Positions 1 to 11,045 of a DNA stretch of 64,000 nt are shown here, piece by piece. This stretch comes from Acinetobacter sp. ANC 3903 (GTDB lineage Bacteria; Pseudomonadota; Gammaproteobacteria; Pseudomonadales; Moraxellaceae), in assembly GCF_002135315.1 (NCBI RefSeq), contig NZ_NEGA01000017.1, positions 16,780 to 80,779 on the forward strand. The letters run 5' to 3'. Under the pieces are notes generated by a model. It was not told the origin of the DNA. It worked only from the letters and a program-made list of their open reading frames with translations, and made no database searches. Numbering within the stretch: position 1 is the first letter of the stretch; every line of letters starts with the position of its first letter. A program made the position numbers and the translations under genes.

Positions 1-2031
1 CTCGTCGAACAGCACCACACTATAAGGTTTACGGCGTACTGCTTCAGTCAAAATACCGCCTTCTTCATAACCCACGTATCCCGGAGGTGCACCCACCAGA
101 CGGCTGACGGAATGTTTCTCCATGAACTCGCTCATATCGATACGTACCATGGCATCATCACTGTCGAACAGGAAATTAGCCAATGCTTTGGTCAATTCAG
201 TTTTACCCACCCCGGTAGGACCCAAGAACAGGAATGAGCCACTAGGACGGTTTGGGTCAGACAAGCCTGCACGTGAGCGACGCACTGCATTCGATACAGC
301 CACTACGGCTTCATCTTGCCCCACGACACGGTTATGCAAGAATTCTTCCATATTTAGCAGTTTCTCGCGTTCACCTTGCAGCATTTTAGCGACAGGGATA
401 CCGGTTGCAGCACTGACCACTTCAGCAATTTCATTTTCAGTGACTTTGGTACGAATCAGTTTAGGCTCTTCGTTATTTTCTTCAGCCACTTCTTCTGCAT
501 CCAGACGTTTTTGCAGCTCGGGAATGACGCCATATTGCAAACGGCTGGCTTCAGCCAAGTCACCTTCACGTTGGGCTTTTTCAAAAGCGGTACGAGCTTT
601 GTCCAATTCGGTTTGAGCCTGACTGGTACCTTGAACCAAGGCTTTTTCGGCACGCCACACTTCTTCCAGATCGTTATATTCACGCTGAACTTCTTCAATC
701 TGTTTTTCCAGATGGGTCACTTCAGCCTTACTCACTGAATCGGCATCCTGTTTGACTGCTTCCAGTTGCATTTTCAGCTGAATCAAACGGCGGTCCAAAC
801 GGTCGAGTGGCTCAGGTTTTGAGTCAATTTCCATTTTGATCCGCGAAGCTGCTTCATCAATCAGGTCAATGGCCTTATCCGGCAATTGACGATCGGTAAT
901 ATAACGATGCGACATCTTCGCAGCCGCAATAATGGCCGAATCCAGAATTTGCACCCCATGATGGGTGGCGTACTTTTCTTTCAAGCCACGCAAAATCGCA
1001 ATGGTATCTTCAACGCTGGGTTCATCCACCAATACTTTCTGGAAACGGCGTTCCAGTGCTGCATCTTTTTCAATATATTGACGATATTCATCCAGTGTTG
1101 TTGCACCGACACAGCGCAGCTCACCACGAGCTAATGCAGGTTTCAACATGTTGCCGGCGTCCATGGCACCATCGCCTTTACCTGCACCCACCAGTGTATG
1201 CAATTCATCAATGAACAGAATGATTTGCCCTTCATATTTGGCCAAATCTTTGAGCACTGCTTTTAAACGCTCTTCAAACTCACCACGATATTTTGCACCA
1301 GCAAGCAATGAGCCCAAGTCCAAAGATAGCACCCGTTTACCTTTCAAACCTTCCGGCACTTCATTATTAACAATACGCTGTGCCAAGCCTTCTACAATCG
1401 CAGTTTTACCCACCCCTGGCTCACCAATCAGAACCGGGTTGTTTTTGGTACGGCGTGACAACACCTGAATGGTACGACGGATTTCTTCATCGCGGCCTAT
1501 CACAGGATCGAGCTTGCCATTCAGGGCACGTTCAGTTAAATCAATGGTGTATTTATTGAGTGAATCACGTTGATCTTCGTGGGTATTACTCATGACTTGT
1601 TCGCCGCCTCGAATATTTTCAATTGCTTTGCGTAAGCCTTCAGTGGTTAGGCCTACATTATTTAATAAAGTTTTGGTTGCCCCGGTTTCCGCTAAGGCTA
1701 ACAGCACCCAATCGGTAGACAGAAACTCATCCCCAGCTTTTTGTGCATAGCTGTCCGCCAGATTTAATGCACGTACTGCTTCGGGATTTAGGTTAATGTC
1801 TCCAGTAGGATTGGCAATGGTCGGTGCATCTTGAAGCGCTTGCTGCAATTTAGTTTGAAGATCACGCAGATTTGCCCCGGCTTGTTGTAACAAGCTGATA
1901 TTGGCCGGTTCTTCTAAGAGCACCGATAAAATATGAATACCTGATATTGCGGTATGGTCTTTACCCATGGCCAAGGACTGAGCATCTGATAAAGCTTGCT
2001 GCAAGCGGTTTGTAAATTTTTCAAAACGCAT
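1..2031 (-). CDS. clpB: ATP-dependent disaggregase chaperone ClpB, C-terminus beyond the window
   Basis: The frame is open from the ATG at 2031 to the left edge and gives the first 677 of the usual ~860 residues. ClpB is the Hsp100 disaggregase that works with DnaK/DnaJ/GrpE in the cytoplasm to pull proteins out of aggregates. The translation shows the Clp N-domain (residues 1-145), the first AAA+ domain with Walker A GEPGVGKT at 203-210 and the Walker B/sensor stretch after it, the ClpB-specific coiled-coil middle domain (about 410-530), and the second AAA+ domain with GPTGVGKT near residue 605. The sequence stops in the Walker B region of the second domain. The long middle domain separates it from ClpA and ClpC. 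A sigma-32-like promoter lies about 140 bases upstream. Confidence 0.97.
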   Translation of the reverse strand, partial: MRFEKFTNRLQQALSDAQSLAMGKDHTAISGIHILSVLLEEPANISLLQQAGANLRDLQTKLQQALQDAPTIANPTGDINLNPEAVRALNLADSYAQKAGDEFLSTDWVLLALAETGATKTLLNNVGLTTEGLRKAIENIRGGEQVMSNTHEDQRDSLNKYTIDLTERALNGKLDPVIGRDEEIRRTIQVLSRRTKNNPVLIGEPGVGKTAIVEGLAQRIVNNEVPEGLKGKRVLSLDLGSLLAGAKYRGEFEERLKAVLKDLAKYEGQIILFIDELHTLVGAGKGDGAMDAGNMLKPALARGELRCVGATTLDEYRQYIEKDAALERRFQKVLVDEPSVEDTIAILRGLKEKYATHHGVQILDSAIIAAAKMSHRYITDRQLPDKAIDLIDEAASRIKMEIDSKPEPLDRLDRRLIQLKMQLEAVKQDADSVSKAEVTHLEKQIEEVQREYNDLEEVWRAEKALVQGTSQAQTELDKARTAFEKAQREGDLAEASRLQYGVIPELQKRLDAEEVAEENNEEPKLIRTKVTENEIAEVVSAATGIPVAKMLQGEREKLLNMEEFLHNRVVGQDEAVVAVSNAVRRSRAGLSDPNRPSGSFLFLGPTGVGKTELTKALANFLFDSDDAMVRIDMSEFMEKHSVSRLVGAPPGYVGYEEGGILTEAVRRKPYSVVLFDE

Positions 2032-2170
2032 TCTTATTTTCCTCACAACAAATTTTGTACTTGGATAATAGATGGGAATGGTTTGATATTTTTCAATAAA
2101 ATTTCTTAAAAAATATTTTAATTTTCAACAACTAATATAATTAAGTTAAAAAAGTAAACCTTAATTATAA

Positions 2171-2198
2171 TATGGGTATTCGGGCTATTTTTTTCAAG
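2171..2198 (-). promoter_or_regulatory. Heat-shock (sigma-32 type) promoter for clpB
   Basis: On the minus strand CTTGAA (2193-2198) is followed after about 16 bases by CCCATA (-10 region, 2171-2176). This resembles the RpoH consensus CTTGAA / CCCCATnT. It lies about 140 bases upstream of the clpB start, and clpB belongs to the heat-shock regulon in related bacteria. Assignment is by consensus only. Confidence 0.6.
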
Positions 2199-2520
2199 TC
2201 AATTTCACGACTTATCTATAAAATTCTATTCAACATATATTCTAGACATGATTAGTGGGGGTGTGGATTCAGGAGAAAAAATCTTGAGATGTATTTTGGC
2301 TAGATGCGTACTGCTTAAAAATGAGATCAGATGACAATTAAATGTTAAGGATAAAAATCTAGATGCGAAATTGAAATCAAATAGAATCCGGACAATAAAA
2401 TCAGGTAAATTTTTAATCCAGACAAGAATTAAGTCTGAACTTCTTTATATTCAACAATATGAGTTTTGTATGTTTGATTAAAAATGGCAATTCACCAATG
2501 AATTGCCATCTAGATTTTTA
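2199..2520. other. Intergenic, AT-rich, no gene seen
   Basis: This stretch lies between the clpB promoter and the end of the OsmC-like gene. Neither strand has an open frame with family-like composition. The + frame beginning near 2459 only runs antisense to the OsmC-like gene. Confidence 0.5.
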
Positions 2521-2943
2521 TTATGCTGTTTCAATAATTTCAAAATCGTGGGTAATTTCTACCCCACCGTCTGATAGCATTTTGCTTGCAGAACAGTATT
2601 TTTCAGCTGAAAGTTCAACTGCTTTAGCGACCTGTTTTTCTTTCACGGCTTTACCGGTCACCACAAAGTGTAAATGGATTTTGGTAAATACCGCAGGAAT
2701 GCTGTCAGCACGCTCAGCTTTTAACTGACATACAACATCCGTCACATCCTGGCGAGATTTCTTTAAAATAGTCACAATATCAAAGGAAGCACAGCCACCA
2801 AGTCCCATTAATATCAACTCCATGGGACGTGGTCCACGGTTTTCACCACCGTAGGCCTCCGCACCATCCATCACAATTTTGTGACCACTTTCCGATTTTG
2901 CTTCAAAAGCAACATTCTCTAGCCAATGAACGCTTGTTTGCAT
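2521..2943 (-). CDS. OsmC-like (YhfA-type) thiol peroxidase-family protein
   Basis: 140 residues, the usual length for the OsmC/YhfA family of cytoplasmic proteins. Relatives include peroxide-reducing Ohr and OsmC. Two cysteines sit at the family positions: one in GLGGCASFDIV (about residue 51, start of the central helix) and one in AEKYCSASK (about 117). The surrounding pattern, with GGENRGPRPMEL before the first cysteine, matches YhfA rather than Ohr. The gene is divergent from crp, the same pairing as yhfA-crp in enterobacteria, which supports the call. The substrate is not known for the YhfA branch, so peroxidase activity is only a family inference. Confidence 0.88.
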   Translation of the reverse strand: MQTSVHWLENVAFEAKSESGHKIVMDGAEAYGGENRGPRPMELILMGLGGCASFDIVTILKKSRQDVTDVVCQLKAERADSIPAVFTKIHLHFVVTGKAVKEKQVAKAVELSAEKYCSASKMLSDGGVEITHDFEIIETA

Positions 2944-3090
2944 TGCAACTACCTGAAAAAAACTATAAATTTACGATGTACCTGTACACTAACATAAATT
3001 GAGTTGATAAGGAATTTCAGCTCTTCTATGTGACAAGTTCATTTTAGGTCTTGTGCGATCTATTAATTATCCATATTCGGAACCGTTAGC

Positions 3091-3798
3091 ATGACTTCAA
3101 ACTTTTCACAACTTAGCACTGATGCGCTGTCTCCTGGTCAACTCCCGGAGTCAGTAAAAGCATTATTAAAACGTGCATATATAAATCGTTATCCAAAACG
3201 CACTGCAATTGTAGATGCAGGCTCAGAATCAAAATCGCTTTATTTGATTTTAAAAGGTTCAGTTTCCATTATTTTACGTGAAGATGATGAGCGTGAAATT
3301 GTGGTTGCTTATTTGAATGCTGGGGACTTTTTTGGGGAAATGGGCCTATTTGAAGCAAATCCACAACGTACCGCAGAAGTACGCACACGTGACGTATGTG
3401 AGATTGCTGAAATTACCTATGAAAACTTCCACGAATTAAGCAAGCAATATCCAGATCTGAGCTATGCTGTATTTGCCCAACTGGTTCGTCGCTTAAAAAA
3501 TACGACACGCAAAGTGACTGACCTGGCATTTATTGACGTATCGGGTCGTATTGCGCGTTGTCTGATCGATCTTTCTTCTCAACCAGAAGCCATGATTTTA
3601 CCAAATGGGCGTCAAATCCGTATTACCCGTCAAGAAATTGGCCGTATTGTAGGATGCTCGCGTGAAATGGTCGGTCGTGTTTTAAAAACACTAGAAGAAC
3701 AAGGCATGATCCAGACCGATGGTAAAGCCATCCTGATTTTCGATGTTGCAACTGCGGATGCCGAAACATCTTTAGATGAGCTCGATGACGAAGAATAA
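3091..3798 (+). CDS. crp: cAMP receptor protein / Vfr-type global regulator
   Basis: 235 residues with the two-domain Crp layout. The N-terminal cyclic-nucleotide-binding barrel carries FGEMGL (81-86) and the R93-T94 pair that contacts the cAMP phosphate and ring. A long dimerisation helix follows. The C-terminal winged helix-turn-helix holds ITRQEIGRIVGCSREMVGRVL with the DNA-reading Arg-Glu-x-x-x-Arg pattern. It is some 25 residues longer than E. coli Crp because of an N-terminal extension and an acidic tail. It should act as a dimeric activator or repressor. A hairpin terminator follows the gene, so it is monocistronic. Confidence 0.95.
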   Translation: MTSNFSQLSTDALSPGQLPESVKALLKRAYINRYPKRTAIVDAGSESKSLYLILKGSVSIILREDDEREIVVAYLNAGDFFGEMGLFEANPQRTAEVRTRDVCEIAEITYENFHELSKQYPDLSYAVFAQLVRRLKNTTRKVTDLAFIDVSGRIARCLIDLSSQPEAMILPNGRQIRITRQEIGRIVGCSREMVGRVLKTLEEQGMIQTDGKAILIFDVATADAETSLDELDDEE

Positions 3799-3819
3799 GT
3801 TTTATGCTATACAAGATAA

Positions 3820-3847
3820 AAGCAAATCTTAGGATTTGCTTTTTTTT
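3820..3847 (+). terminator. Rho-independent terminator after crp
   Basis: A perfect 9-bp stem (aagcaaatc/gatttgctt) with a 4-base loop is followed by a run of eight T on the + strand, 22 bases after the crp stop. Confidence 0.85.
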
Positions 3848-3986
3848 ATGGCTGCATTTTTAGACTGGTCTTTTTTAAATTTTATGACAAGGTTAATACT
3901 ATTGATGATTTAACTCTGCGAAAAAAATAAGTTAGCCTTATGAGCTATTTTAAAACCTCATGATAAAAAATTAAGGATGGATCTGC

Positions 3987-5036
3987 ATGCAACTCAAACC
4001 TTTAGCAAACACCGGGATTCTGGTTCCTGAAATTTGTTTGGGCACCATGACCTTTGGTGAACAAAATACCCAAGCAGAGGCTTTCCAACAACTTGAATAT
4101 GCTTTAGATCAGGGTTTGTTTTTTTGGGATACTGCAGAAATGTATCCCGTGCCACCAAAACCTGAAACCCAGGGTGCAACTGAGACCATACTAGGGAACT
4201 GGATTACACAGCGCGGCCAACGTGAAAAACTGTTTATTGCATCAAAAATTGCTGGCCCTTCACAAGGTGGCAGTCACATTCGTGACGGGAAAACGCGCTT
4301 TACCGCGCCGGAGATTGCTTCTGCTATTGATGGTTCCTTAAAACGCCTGCAAAGCGATTATATCGACCTGTATCAACTACATTGGCCCCAACGTCCAGCC
4401 AACTTCTTTGGCAAACTGGGTTATAGTAATGCTGAAGCCCAAAATGAGCAGGAAGTTACCGCGTTAGAAGAAACCCTGACTGCGCTGAGTGATGAAATTA
4501 AAAAAGGACGTATTCGTTCTATTGGGCTGTCTAATGAAACTCCATGGGGCACTTTAAAGTTTTTACATCTGGCAGAAAAATTAGGCCTGGAAAAATTTGT
4601 CAGTGTGCAAAACCCGTATAGCCTGCTCAACCGGACTTATGAAATTGGCATGTCTGAAATTGCTCACTATGAGAATGTCGGACTACTGGCTTACTCGCCT
4701 CTAGCTTTCGGTTATTTAACAGGTAAATTCCGTCATGGCGCTCGCCCGGCAAATGCACGCGTGACTTTATTCTCACGTTTTAGCCGTTATAGCAATCTAC
4801 AAAGTGAATGGGCAACCGAACAGTATGCCCAACTTGCAGAACAGCATGGCTTAACCCTGACTCAACTGGCATTGGCATTTATTAAGCAGCAGTTCTTTGT
4901 CACCAGTACTATTATTGGGGCAACCAATCTGGATCAGCTTAAAGAAAATATCCAGGCCTTTGATATTGATTTATCGGCAGAAGTTTTACAGGGTATTGAA
5001 GATATTCACCGTAAACAACCTAATCCAGCTCCATAG
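3987..5036 (+). CDS. tas: Aldo/keto reductase, Tas-like
   Basis: 349 residues, the length of the NADP(H)-dependent Tas branch of the aldo-keto reductases, which fold as a cytoplasmic TIM barrel and reduce aldehydes and ketones. The catalytic set is visible: Asp and Tyr in FWDTAEMYPVP, Lys in FIASKIAG and His in YQLHWPQR. The C-terminal cofactor-binding part ITS...IIGATNLDQLKENI is also typical. It stands alone between the crp terminator and a bidirectional terminator. The natural substrate cannot be read from the sequence. Confidence 0.9.
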   Translation: MQLKPLANTGILVPEICLGTMTFGEQNTQAEAFQQLEYALDQGLFFWDTAEMYPVPPKPETQGATETILGNWITQRGQREKLFIASKIAGPSQGGSHIRDGKTRFTAPEIASAIDGSLKRLQSDYIDLYQLHWPQRPANFFGKLGYSNAEAQNEQEVTALEETLTALSDEIKKGRIRSIGLSNETPWGTLKFLHLAEKLGLEKFVSVQNPYSLLNRTYEIGMSEIAHYENVGLLAYSPLAFGYLTGKFRHGARPANARVTLFSRFSRYSNLQSEWATEQYAQLAEQHGLTLTQLALAFIKQQFFVTSTIIGATNLDQLKENIQAFDIDLSAEVLQGIEDIHRKQPNPAP

Positions 5037-5121
5037 ATATTTCGCCGCAACTCATTAAGGTGAAGCACTGCTTCACCTGCGGAAAATAATTTATATTTTT
5101 TAAAATCAAAAACTTTGCATT

Positions 5122-5150
5122 AAAAAAGGATGCTTAGTGCATCCTTTTTT
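5122..5150. terminator. Bidirectional terminator between tas and the M48 protease gene
   Basis: A 12-bp stem (aaaaaaggatgc/gcatcctttttt) with a 5-base loop lies between two convergent genes. A/T tracts on both sides make it usable from either strand. Confidence 0.85.
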
Positions 5151-5166
5151 AATGAGCTACAAACAA

Positions 5167-5943
5167 TTAACGTCTGTTATAAACTGCTTGAGCTGCTGGC
5201 AAGTTTTTACGCATTGCATCAATACGCTGTGCATTTGACGGGTGAGTAGACAAGAATGATGCACCACCTGCACCTTCCAACTTGTTCATTTTTTCCCAAA
5301 GCGTAATTGCCGCTTGCGGATTATAACCTGCACGCGCCATGAGCATTAAACCACCTTGGTCAGCACGGCTTTCAAGACTGCGTGAATATGGCAAGCCCAC
5401 ACCCACCTGTGCACCTAACTGTGCTGCTGCAGCACCGAGCTGTCCTACGTTATTGCCCGCATAGCCTAGACCAATATTTAAAGCCAAATCCGTTAACGCC
5501 TGTGCACCAATTTTCTGTTTAGAATGCTCTTCTAAAGCATGCACCATCTCGTGACCCATCACCGCAGCAATTTCTGCATCAGTCAGGTTGAGTTTATTCA
5601 CGATACCGGTATAAAACACGACCTTACCGCCTGGTGCTACATATGCATTAATTTGATCTGACTTTAGAACTGCCAGTTGCCAGTCAAACTTCTGACCTGT
5701 CTGGTTAATTTGGTCACCATAAGATTTTAGACGTAAAAATACCGAATTGATGCGTTTATACGTAGATGATGACGTATCCAAGGTTTTATTTGCGTTTGCT
5801 TCCTGAACAGTTTTATTAAAGCCTTGAGCAGCCGTCACATTTAATGTGGATGAATCTGCCCCAGCCATATCTGCTACAGTAGTACAACCCGAGAAAGTGA
5901 TTACACTAGCTGCACACAAACTTAACATCAGCTTGCTGTTCAT
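5167..5943 (-). CDS. M48-family metalloprotease, outer-membrane lipoprotein
   Basis: 258 residues from the ATG at 5943, chosen over the GTG at 5958 because the GGAG ribosome site lies between them at proper spacing. A lipoprotein signal peptide ends at TFSGC (Cys20), so the protein should be lipid-anchored in the envelope. The zinc protease motif HEMVHALEEH has HExxH at 131-135, and the third ligand is probably the Glu in SLESRADQGG. The layout matches the LoiP/YcaL group of envelope proteases, which take part in outer-membrane protein quality control. There is no C-terminal TPR region as in BepA, so BepA is unlikely. Confidence 0.9.
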   Translation of the reverse strand: MNSKLMLSLCAASVITFSGCTTVADMAGADSSTLNVTAAQGFNKTVQEANANKTLDTSSSTYKRINSVFLRLKSYGDQINQTGQKFDWQLAVLKSDQINAYVAPGGKVVFYTGIVNKLNLTDAEIAAVMGHEMVHALEEHSKQKIGAQALTDLALNIGLGYAGNNVGQLGAAAAQLGAQVGVGLPYSRSLESRADQGGLMLMARAGYNPQAAITLWEKMNKLEGAGGASFLSTHPSNAQRIDAMRKNLPAAQAVYNRR

Positions 5944-6056
5944 TATAATAATCTCCACCTTAAAAATAGATATCTCTTTTCTAAAGATTATATGGAATAG
6001 TCAATAATCTTTAAATTAATATTCTCTCCACAATCATATCATTTATGTAAACAGGC

Positions 6057-6368
6057 TTATTTAAGAAATTGAAAACTAAGCCAATAAATTAGACATAAAA
6101 TATTCAGTCCCAAATATATCTGGCAAAGTGGTTTAATTTTCTGTTCCAGTTGTTCGTTTTTACGCTTCAAAAATAAAATTGCATTTTGGATCAGTACAAT
6201 CGGAACCAAAATACAGGCAATAATGACGCTTAATCCAATAAAAGCCGCATTAATAATGGCCGGATCTTGAGTTTGTGCCTGTATCACCAGCATGGCAATG
6301 GTCGGAGCCCCACCCATTGCAAACAGTAATGAATAAAACATCGTTGCTGATATATTTTTATGCATCAT
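6057..6368 (-). CDS. Small membrane protein of unknown function
   Basis: 103 residues with three hydrophobic stretches: roughly 8-28, 40-67 (IGLSVIIACILVPIVLIQNAI) and 85-101. A charged loop with KRKNEQLEQKIK separates the last two. I do not recognise a family. It lies between the M48 protease gene and purA, all on the minus strand, with sizeable gaps, so co-transcription is not obvious. The composition is that of a real inner-membrane protein, not of a shadow frame. Confidence 0.65.
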   Translation of the reverse strand: MMHKNISATMFYSLLFAMGGAPTIAMLVIQAQTQDPAIINAAFIGLSVIIACILVPIVLIQNAILFLKRKNEQLEQKIKPLCQIYLGLNILCLIYWLSFQFLK

Positions 6369-6507
6369 GCATAACCTTGGATTTATTTTATATTTTTTAT
6401 TCTAACAAGAGCCCCTAAATTAAACAGTATGCACGGATGCAACTTTAGTCTGGCGAAAATTATCTCCACGCCCTTCTATTTTATATTTTTCAAATCAAAT
6501 TCCATAA

Positions 6508-6534
6508 AAAAGCCCCGCATATAGCGAGGCTTTT
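6508..6534 (-). terminator. Terminator of hisZ-purA
   Basis: A stem of 7+3 bp around a single C/A mismatch (aaaagcc-c-cgc / gcg-a-ggctttt) has a 5-base loop and a T run on the minus strand, just after the purA stop. Confidence 0.8.
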
Positions 6535-6555
6535 CAATCAATTTAATGCTTGAAA

Positions 6556-7890
<1,335 letters not shown>

Positions 7891-7945
7891 TCATGCTGTT
7901 AAAATAGAAAACTAAATGGCGTGACATGAACACACCATCTAGCGA

Positions 7946-9112
7946 TTAAATTTTTTCGACAGTCCACTCGCCCGCAGCATTCACCAATTGGTGAGTCGCA
8001 AACGGAATTGAGTTTAAATCATCATTACCTAATAACTGGATAACACTTAAGCCTTGTGCACGCATAGCAGCAATCGCGTCAAGCAATGCTTTGTCTGTAC
8101 CTTTAGGTGCAACAACCTTCTGAACCTGCTGAAACTGGCCTGCACTGAGTGCATACAAGTCACAAGAGAAGCCCGTTGCAGGACGTGCACGACCAAAGTG
8201 TTCACCAATACCGTCATAACGACCACCTTGAGCCAGTGGTGCTGCACGGTTCGGCGCATATACCGCATACATTAAACCAGTGTGGTAGTGATATGAACGA
8301 AGTTCTACAACATCAATACCAATATGTAAGTTTGGCCAGCGTGCCTGAATTTCAGATCGTGTGGTTTTTACTGCATCAAATGCCTGTTTAAATGCCGGGT
8401 CTGCAATAACTTCAGCACTCAGGTTAGCTTCTAAAGCATCCAAATCACTTGAATAACGACCTAATGCGTAAAAATCTGCACCAAATTTTAATTCTTGTGT
8501 AAATTCAGCCAGTTCAGGCAATGCTTTGCGTTGATAAAGATCCGAAAGCTGACTTTCTTCCGCTTTGGTTAAACCAGCATGTTTAACCAAACTACGGAAT
8601 AAACCGACATGACCTAAATCCAGATGGATGCCATCCACAAAGCTTGCAGTTTTTAATAAGTTGAGCATCACGTCAATCATTTCGACGTCAGCATCAATAC
8701 TGTCTGAACCAAAAAGTTCCGCACCCAATTGCAGCGGTGCACGCGTGGTATTAAAACCTTGAGGTTTGGTGTGTAAAACCGTGCCAGCATAGCAATAACG
8801 CGCTACGCCTTCGACTGGATGTACATGCGCATCGATACGGGCCACTTGTGGTGTCATATCGGCACGCACACCAAGCAAACGGCCAGAGAGTTGGTCGATT
8901 ACTTTAAAAGTGGCTAAGTCTAAATCTTGATTCGATTCTGAGAGAGAAGAAAGAGATTCGATGTATTCGATAAATGGCGTGTACACCAGCTGATAACCTC
9001 GAGATGCGAGGAAATCTAATGCTTCACGGCGCAAAGCTTCAATTACTTGCGCTTGTTCTGGTAATACATCAGCTACACCATCAGGTAATAACCATGTCTC
9101 TGAAATGGGCAT
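7946..9112 (-). CDS. hisZ: ATP phosphoribosyltransferase regulatory subunit HisZ
   Basis: 388 residues resembling the catalytic core of class II histidyl-tRNA synthetase but without the anticodon-binding domain. Motif-2-like ARYCYAGTVLHT and the motif-3-like YDGIGEHFGRARPATGFSCDL are both present. HisZ forms a hetero-octamer with the short form of HisG and makes it sensitive to histidine at the first step of histidine synthesis. Its presence implies that a short-form hisG exists elsewhere in the genome. It is upstream of purA on the same strand. A promoter-like stretch and a stable hairpin lie just upstream of the gene. Confidence 0.95.
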   Translation of the reverse strand: MPISETWLLPDGVADVLPEQAQVIEALRREALDFLASRGYQLVYTPFIEYIESLSSLSESNQDLDLATFKVIDQLSGRLLGVRADMTPQVARIDAHVHPVEGVARYCYAGTVLHTKPQGFNTTRAPLQLGAELFGSDSIDADVEMIDVMLNLLKTASFVDGIHLDLGHVGLFRSLVKHAGLTKAEESQLSDLYQRKALPELAEFTQELKFGADFYALGRYSSDLDALEANLSAEVIADPAFKQAFDAVKTTRSEIQARWPNLHIGIDVVELRSYHYHTGLMYAVYAPNRAAPLAQGGRYDGIGEHFGRARPATGFSCDLYALSAGQFQQVQKVVAPKGTDKALLDAIAAMRAQGLSVIQLLGNDDLNSIPFATHQLVNAAGEWTVEKI

Positions 9113-9158
9113 GTTGTAAACCTAAATACTTGTCAGCGCGGAAGTAATCCGCATAAAA

Positions 9159-9180
9159 AAATCGGGAGCACACCCGATTT
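9159..9180 (-). terminator. Terminator-like hairpin directly upstream of hisZ
   Basis: An 8-bp stem (aaatcggg/cccgattt) with a 6-base loop has a seven-base T run on the minus strand. It sits 47 bases before the hisZ start, just below an extended -10-like TGCTAGACT. It may end transcripts from the Lrp gene or attenuate hisZ-purA. Confidence 0.6.
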
Positions 9181-9377
9181 CTCCTAGTCTAGCACGATCA
9201 CTTTAGCAGTGCACATGACTTTTTGCAGATTTGTTCGATTTTTACCAACTAATTAATAGCGTTTGAAAACTGAATAACCAGAATCATTACCGATTGATGA
9301 ACTGGCATGCAAATTCGGTGGTGACCATGAGTTTTCTGAAATATAGAATGATTCTGTAACTGCAATGCAAAATGCCA

Positions 9378-9833
9378 TTAGCCCAAAGGTAATTTAGTGG
9401 TTTGCTTGACGCTTTGTAAAGGAATTTCAGTTTTAACATTCTGAATACCTGAAATTTTATTCAAGTGATTGATTTGGAATTTACGATAAGCTTCCAAGTC
9501 AGACACCACAATCCTTAAAAAGAAGTCACAATCCCCTGCCATCAGCTGGCATTCAACAATTTCCGGATTATCCATAATGGCATCGATAAATTGATTAACC
9601 GTTGCTTCATCCTGACCTTTTAACCAGATCCGGGCAAAAACCGTTAAACCCAGCTGCATCTTTTGCAGATTCAGCAAGGCCACATACTTTTCAATAATAC
9701 CATCATTTTCCAGCTGCTTTACCCGACGTAAACAAGGTGATGGCGACAAACCAACAATCTGTGCCAATTCATTATTTTGTAGCTTTCCATTGCGCTGTAA
9801 AGCTTGAAGTATGCGTTTATCTGTTTGATTCAT
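9378..9833 (-). CDS. Lrp/AsnC-family transcriptional regulator
   Basis: 151 residues from the ATG at 9833. Twenty-two codons upstream are also open but have no Lrp homology, so the later start is preferred. The N-terminal helix-turn-helix reads NELAQIVGLSPSPCLRRVKQLENDGII and the C-terminal half is the RAM/ACT-like ligand-sensing domain. It is divergent from azlCD, a branched-chain amino-acid exporter, and probably controls it in response to an amino acid. That link is inferred from position and from azl operons in other bacteria. Confidence 0.92.
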   Translation of the reverse strand: MNQTDKRILQALQRNGKLQNNELAQIVGLSPSPCLRRVKQLENDGIIEKYVALLNLQKMQLGLTVFARIWLKGQDEATVNQFIDAIMDNPEIVECQLMAGDCDFFLRIVVSDLEAYRKFQINHLNKISGIQNVKTEIPLQSVKQTTKLPLG

Positions 9834-9979
9834 TTTACTCTTAGCATTTAATGCTGTATATCCTAATAATCTAGCAATTTTATAGCAAATTAAACACATA
9901 TCAGGCTAAATTGAACGCCAAATTCCACAACTTTCTTTCTAAAATACTTTTTTTCAGTTTTGACCATACGGACAAAGTC

Positions 9980-10726
9980 ATGTTGATGTTTAGAAATACC
10001 ACGACAGACACAGCCTCATCGCAAAATGCTGTTGAATTTAAACGTGGTGTCAAAACATCAGTGCCCCTGTTGCTGGGAATTATCCCTTTTGCCTTAGTCT
10101 TGGGGGCACAGGCAACGCAAAAAGGCTTTTCTACTCTCGAAGTGCCTTTACTGACCGGTCTGAATTTTGCCGGCGGTTCCGAATTTGCCATATTAGAAAT
10201 GTGGAGCAATCCCCCTAACATTCTCATACTGATGTTCATTACCTTTTTAGTAAATAGCCGGCATTTACTGATGGGTGCGAGTCTTGTTCCTTATTTGCGT
10301 CATTTGCCCAACAAAACCGTTTTTCCAGCCCTGTTTTTTATGGTGGATGAAAGCTGGGCTGTAAGTTTGGCAGATGCACAAAAAAAACAAAGCCAGTTGG
10401 GATATCAGCGTGCATTTAGCATGATGTTTTATGCCGGACTTTGTTTTGCCCTCTACCTGATGTGGGTCGGCTTTACCTCATTAGGTGCAGTTATTGGGCC
10501 AGTATTGGGTGACATTAGCCGTTTCGGTTTCGACATGGCCTTTCCTGCGGTTTTTTTAGTGTTATTACGTAGCATGTGGAAAGGCATTCGGGCTGCACGC
10601 CCATGGTTGGTGAGCTTAATCACTGCCGCACTGGCTCATTTATATTTGCCTTCAGGCTGGTATGTCCCCATAGGTGCAATCTGCGGCATTGTTTCAGCCT
10701 TCTTTTTAATCGGAGATGAAGCATGA
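9980..10726 (+). CDS. azlC: AzlC-family branched-chain amino-acid exporter, large subunit
   Basis: 248 residues from the ATG at 9980; a second ATG at 9986 is an equal choice, and the 23 codons before it are open but not family-like. The body has the AzlC pattern GVKTSVPLLLGIIPFALVLGAQA, then LTGLNFAGGSEFA and NSRHLLMGASL, with about seven membrane segments. AzlC and the small AzlD together export branched-chain amino acids or analogues across the inner membrane. It overlaps azlD by four bases (ATGA), so the two are translationally coupled. An Lrp-type regulator is divergent from it. Confidence 0.92.
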   Translation: MLMFRNTTTDTASSQNAVEFKRGVKTSVPLLLGIIPFALVLGAQATQKGFSTLEVPLLTGLNFAGGSEFAILEMWSNPPNILILMFITFLVNSRHLLMGASLVPYLRHLPNKTVFPALFFMVDESWAVSLADAQKKQSQLGYQRAFSMMFYAGLCFALYLMWVGFTSLGAVIGPVLGDISRFGFDMAFPAVFLVLLRSMWKGIRAARPWLVSLITAALAHLYLPSGWYVPIGAICGIVSAFFLIGDEA

Positions 10727-11022
10727 TTGATTCAGCCACTTTCATTGCCATCCTCTTTATTGCTGCAACCACCTATCTGACGCGTATTCTAGGCTATGTT
10801 TTACTCAAGAATAGAACGCTCACAAATAAGCAACGCCAAATTATGCAGGTTGTGCCTGGCTGCGTGCTGATCTCGGTCATTGCACCGTATTTTGTTAAAG
10901 ACAACCCTGCAGATATGATTGCAATTGTCATTACCCTGCTTGCAGCATCGCGTTTTTCTTTATTGCCTACGGTGGCGATAAGCATGGCATCTGCCGCAGT
11001 TTTAAGAATGCTGCTGATATAA
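10723..11022 (+). CDS. azlD: AzlD-family small subunit of amino-acid exporter
   Basis: 99 residues with four predicted membrane segments and the AzlD start pattern ATTYLTRILGYVLL, then VVPGCVLISVIAPYFV. It is the obligate small partner of AzlC. Its start overlaps the azlC stop in ATGA, so expression is coupled. Confidence 0.9.
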   Translation: MIDSATFIAILFIAATTYLTRILGYVLLKNRTLTNKQRQIMQVVPGCVLISVIAPYFVKDNPADMIAIVITLLAASRFSLLPTVAISMASAAVLRMLLI

Positions 11023-11045
11023 AGTAAATTCGTAAGAAATTATAG

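Noticed and set aside
122..1468. Several open frames on the + strand and one on the minus strand in the clpB region
   Set aside because: They run antisense to, or in other frames of, the clpB reading frame. The clpB frame is open to the left edge and matches ClpB throughout.
2459..2728. 89-codon + frame
   Set aside because: Antisense to the OsmC-like gene, with no family signal.
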